In this document: piece after piece, positions 5,189-6,106 of the stretch
Layout: each line of letters starts with the position of its first letter
Numbering within the stretch: position 1 is the stretch's first letter
Origin: Odoribacteraceae bacterium
GTDB lineage: Bacteria; Bacteroidota; Bacteroidia; Bacteroidales; Marinifilaceae
Assembly: GCA_031259905.1 (NCBI GenBank)
Contig: JAIRKS010000106.1
Location: 1-6,106, forward strand
DNA length: 6,106 bases
Direction of reading: 5' to 3'
Translations under genes and position numbers: made by a program
Notes under the pieces: model-generated
What the model was told of the DNA's origin: nothing
What the model saw: only the letters and a program-made list of their open reading frames with translations
Database searches by the model: none

Positions 5189-6094
5189 ATGATCACCTGG
5201 AAAGAGACTATCGAGAATTACAAGGCATTCCTGACGCTCGAAAGAGGCATGTCGGCGAACACCGTCGTCGCGTACACGTACGACATCAAGAAGCTGTTCC
5301 ACTTCTGCGAACAGGAAAAGCCGCCCGTCCCCCCGCGCGAGGTGACCTACCCGCTGCTGAATCGCTACCTCGCCGGGCTACCCGGGGCAAGAGTCAGCGC
5401 GCGCACGCAGGCCCGCAACGTGTCGAGCCTCAAATCATTCTTCAAGTTCCTCGTCATCGACGGGACGCTCGCCGTCAACCCGGCCGAGAAGCTCGAAACA
5501 CCGAAAGGGCCGAAGACGCTACCCAACGTGCTCTCCGTCGACGAGATCGAGGCGATGATCCGCGTGACGGGCAACGATTACAACGGCCAACGCGACAGGG
5601 CCGTCCTCGAAACGCTCTACTCCTGCGGCCTCCGCGTCTCGGAATTAACCAACCTGAAGACTTCTAACGTGAACTTCCGCGTCGGGTACGTCAAGGTGCA
5701 CGGGAAAGGAAACAAGGAGCGCCTCGTCCCGCTCGGCACGAGGGCAAAGGAAGAGATCCGCTCCTACCAGAAGGCCCGCGACAGCGTCCTCGGCGGGAGA
5801 AACGAGGACATCCTCTTCCTGAGCCGCGACGGGAAAAAACTGTCGCGCGTCTCGATCTTCAACATCATCAAGAAACTCAGCCTGAAGGCAGGGATAAACA
5901 AAATCATCTCCCCGCACACGCTCAGGCACTCCTTCGCCTCGCACCTGGTGAACGGCGGGGCAGACATCCGCGTCGTGCAAGACATGCTCGGACACGCGTC
6001 GATCCTCACCTCGGAAATCTACACCCACCTCGACAGCGCCTTCCTCCTCGACATGATGATCAGCCACCACCCGAGGGCCAAGAAGAAAAAATAA
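5189..6094 (+). CDS. xerD: Site-specific tyrosine recombinase XerD
   Basis: The 301-residue protein from ATG 5189 has the standard XerC/XerD length; an in-frame TTG at 5183 would add only two residues and is less likely. The N-terminal SAM-like core-binding domain (about 1-95) contains YKAFLTLERGMSANTVVAY. The catalytic domain follows with all six active-site residues: Arg149 (SCGLRVSELTNL), Lys173 (VHGKGNKERLVPLG), His243 and Arg246 (SPHTLRHSFASHLV), His269 (DMLGHASI) and nucleophile Tyr278 (SEIYTHLD). Spacing is within one residue of E. coli XerD (Arg148, Lys172, His244, Arg247, His270, Tyr279). Known role: with a XerC partner at dif sites it resolves chromosome dimers at division. Its divergent position beside aroQ and the absence of phage or att features support a housekeeping recombinase, not an integrase. 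The tail is Lys-rich (RAKKKK) and the gene ends at TAA, 12 bases before the window edge. Confidence 0.93.
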   Translation: MITWKETIENYKAFLTLERGMSANTVVAYTYDIKKLFHFCEQEKPPVPPREVTYPLLNRYLAGLPGARVSARTQARNVSSLKSFFKFLVIDGTLAVNPAEKLETPKGPKTLPNVLSVDEIEAMIRVTGNDYNGQRDRAVLETLYSCGLRVSELTNLKTSNVNFRVGYVKVHGKGNKERLVPLGTRAKEEIRSYQKARDSVLGGRNEDILFLSRDGKKLSRVSIFNIIKKLSLKAGINKIISPHTLRHSFASHLVNGGADIRVVQDMLGHASILTSEIYTHLDSAFLLDMMISHHPRAKKKK

Positions 6095-6106
6095 CCCACC
6101 CCGCCA

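Noticed and set aside
5189..6094. Recombinase as the integrase of a mobile element with attachment sites
   Set aside because: Catalytic spacing and neighbourhood fit housekeeping XerD; no att repeats, tRNA or phage/conjugation genes are in view, and I found no dif-like site.

Overview
The window reads as a piece of a GC-rich Bacteroidales (Bacteroidetes) chromosome; the genus cannot be fixed from the sequence. The evidence is an aroQ gene divergent from a chromosomal-type xerD, three protein families typical of Bacteroidales (DUF5715, DUF6057, and a PD40-propeller lipoprotein with a CxxCH haem motif), starts without clear Shine-Dalgarno sequences, and a TAnnTTTG-like -7 box ahead of aroQ. Family names come from recall of the families and not from any search.

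Layout: (1) Bases 1-185 are the 3' end of a plus-strand gene, probably a Bacteroidales OmpA/DUF3868-type envelope protein. (2) Bases 186-733 lie between convergent genes and encode no credible protein. They hold two terminator-like hairpins and then a 303-bp imperfect inverted repeat (428-730) built from a symmetric series of smaller palindromes; this is the most unusual object in the window. (3) Bases 734-5046, minus strand, form a compact four-gene operon read as aroQ, DUF5715 lipoprotein, DUF6057 membrane protein, PD40/haem lipoprotein. The first junction overlaps by 13 bp and the other two gaps are 15 and 6 bp, so one transcript is likely. (4) Bases 5047-5188 are a divergent promoter region with a small hairpin. 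(5) Bases 5189-6094, plus strand, carry xerD with every catalytic residue present.

Functionally, aroQ supplies the shikimate pathway and xerD resolves chromosome dimers. The three genes behind aroQ all look like envelope components (two lipoproteins and one polytopic membrane protein with a large soluble C-terminal part). They may work together at the cell surface or in the periplasm, but no pathway can be named. The operon ends 3 bp short of the inverted repeat, so that element would form the 3' end of the operon mRNA if transcription reaches it. Nothing looks like an intact transposon, CRISPR array, phage or defence system.
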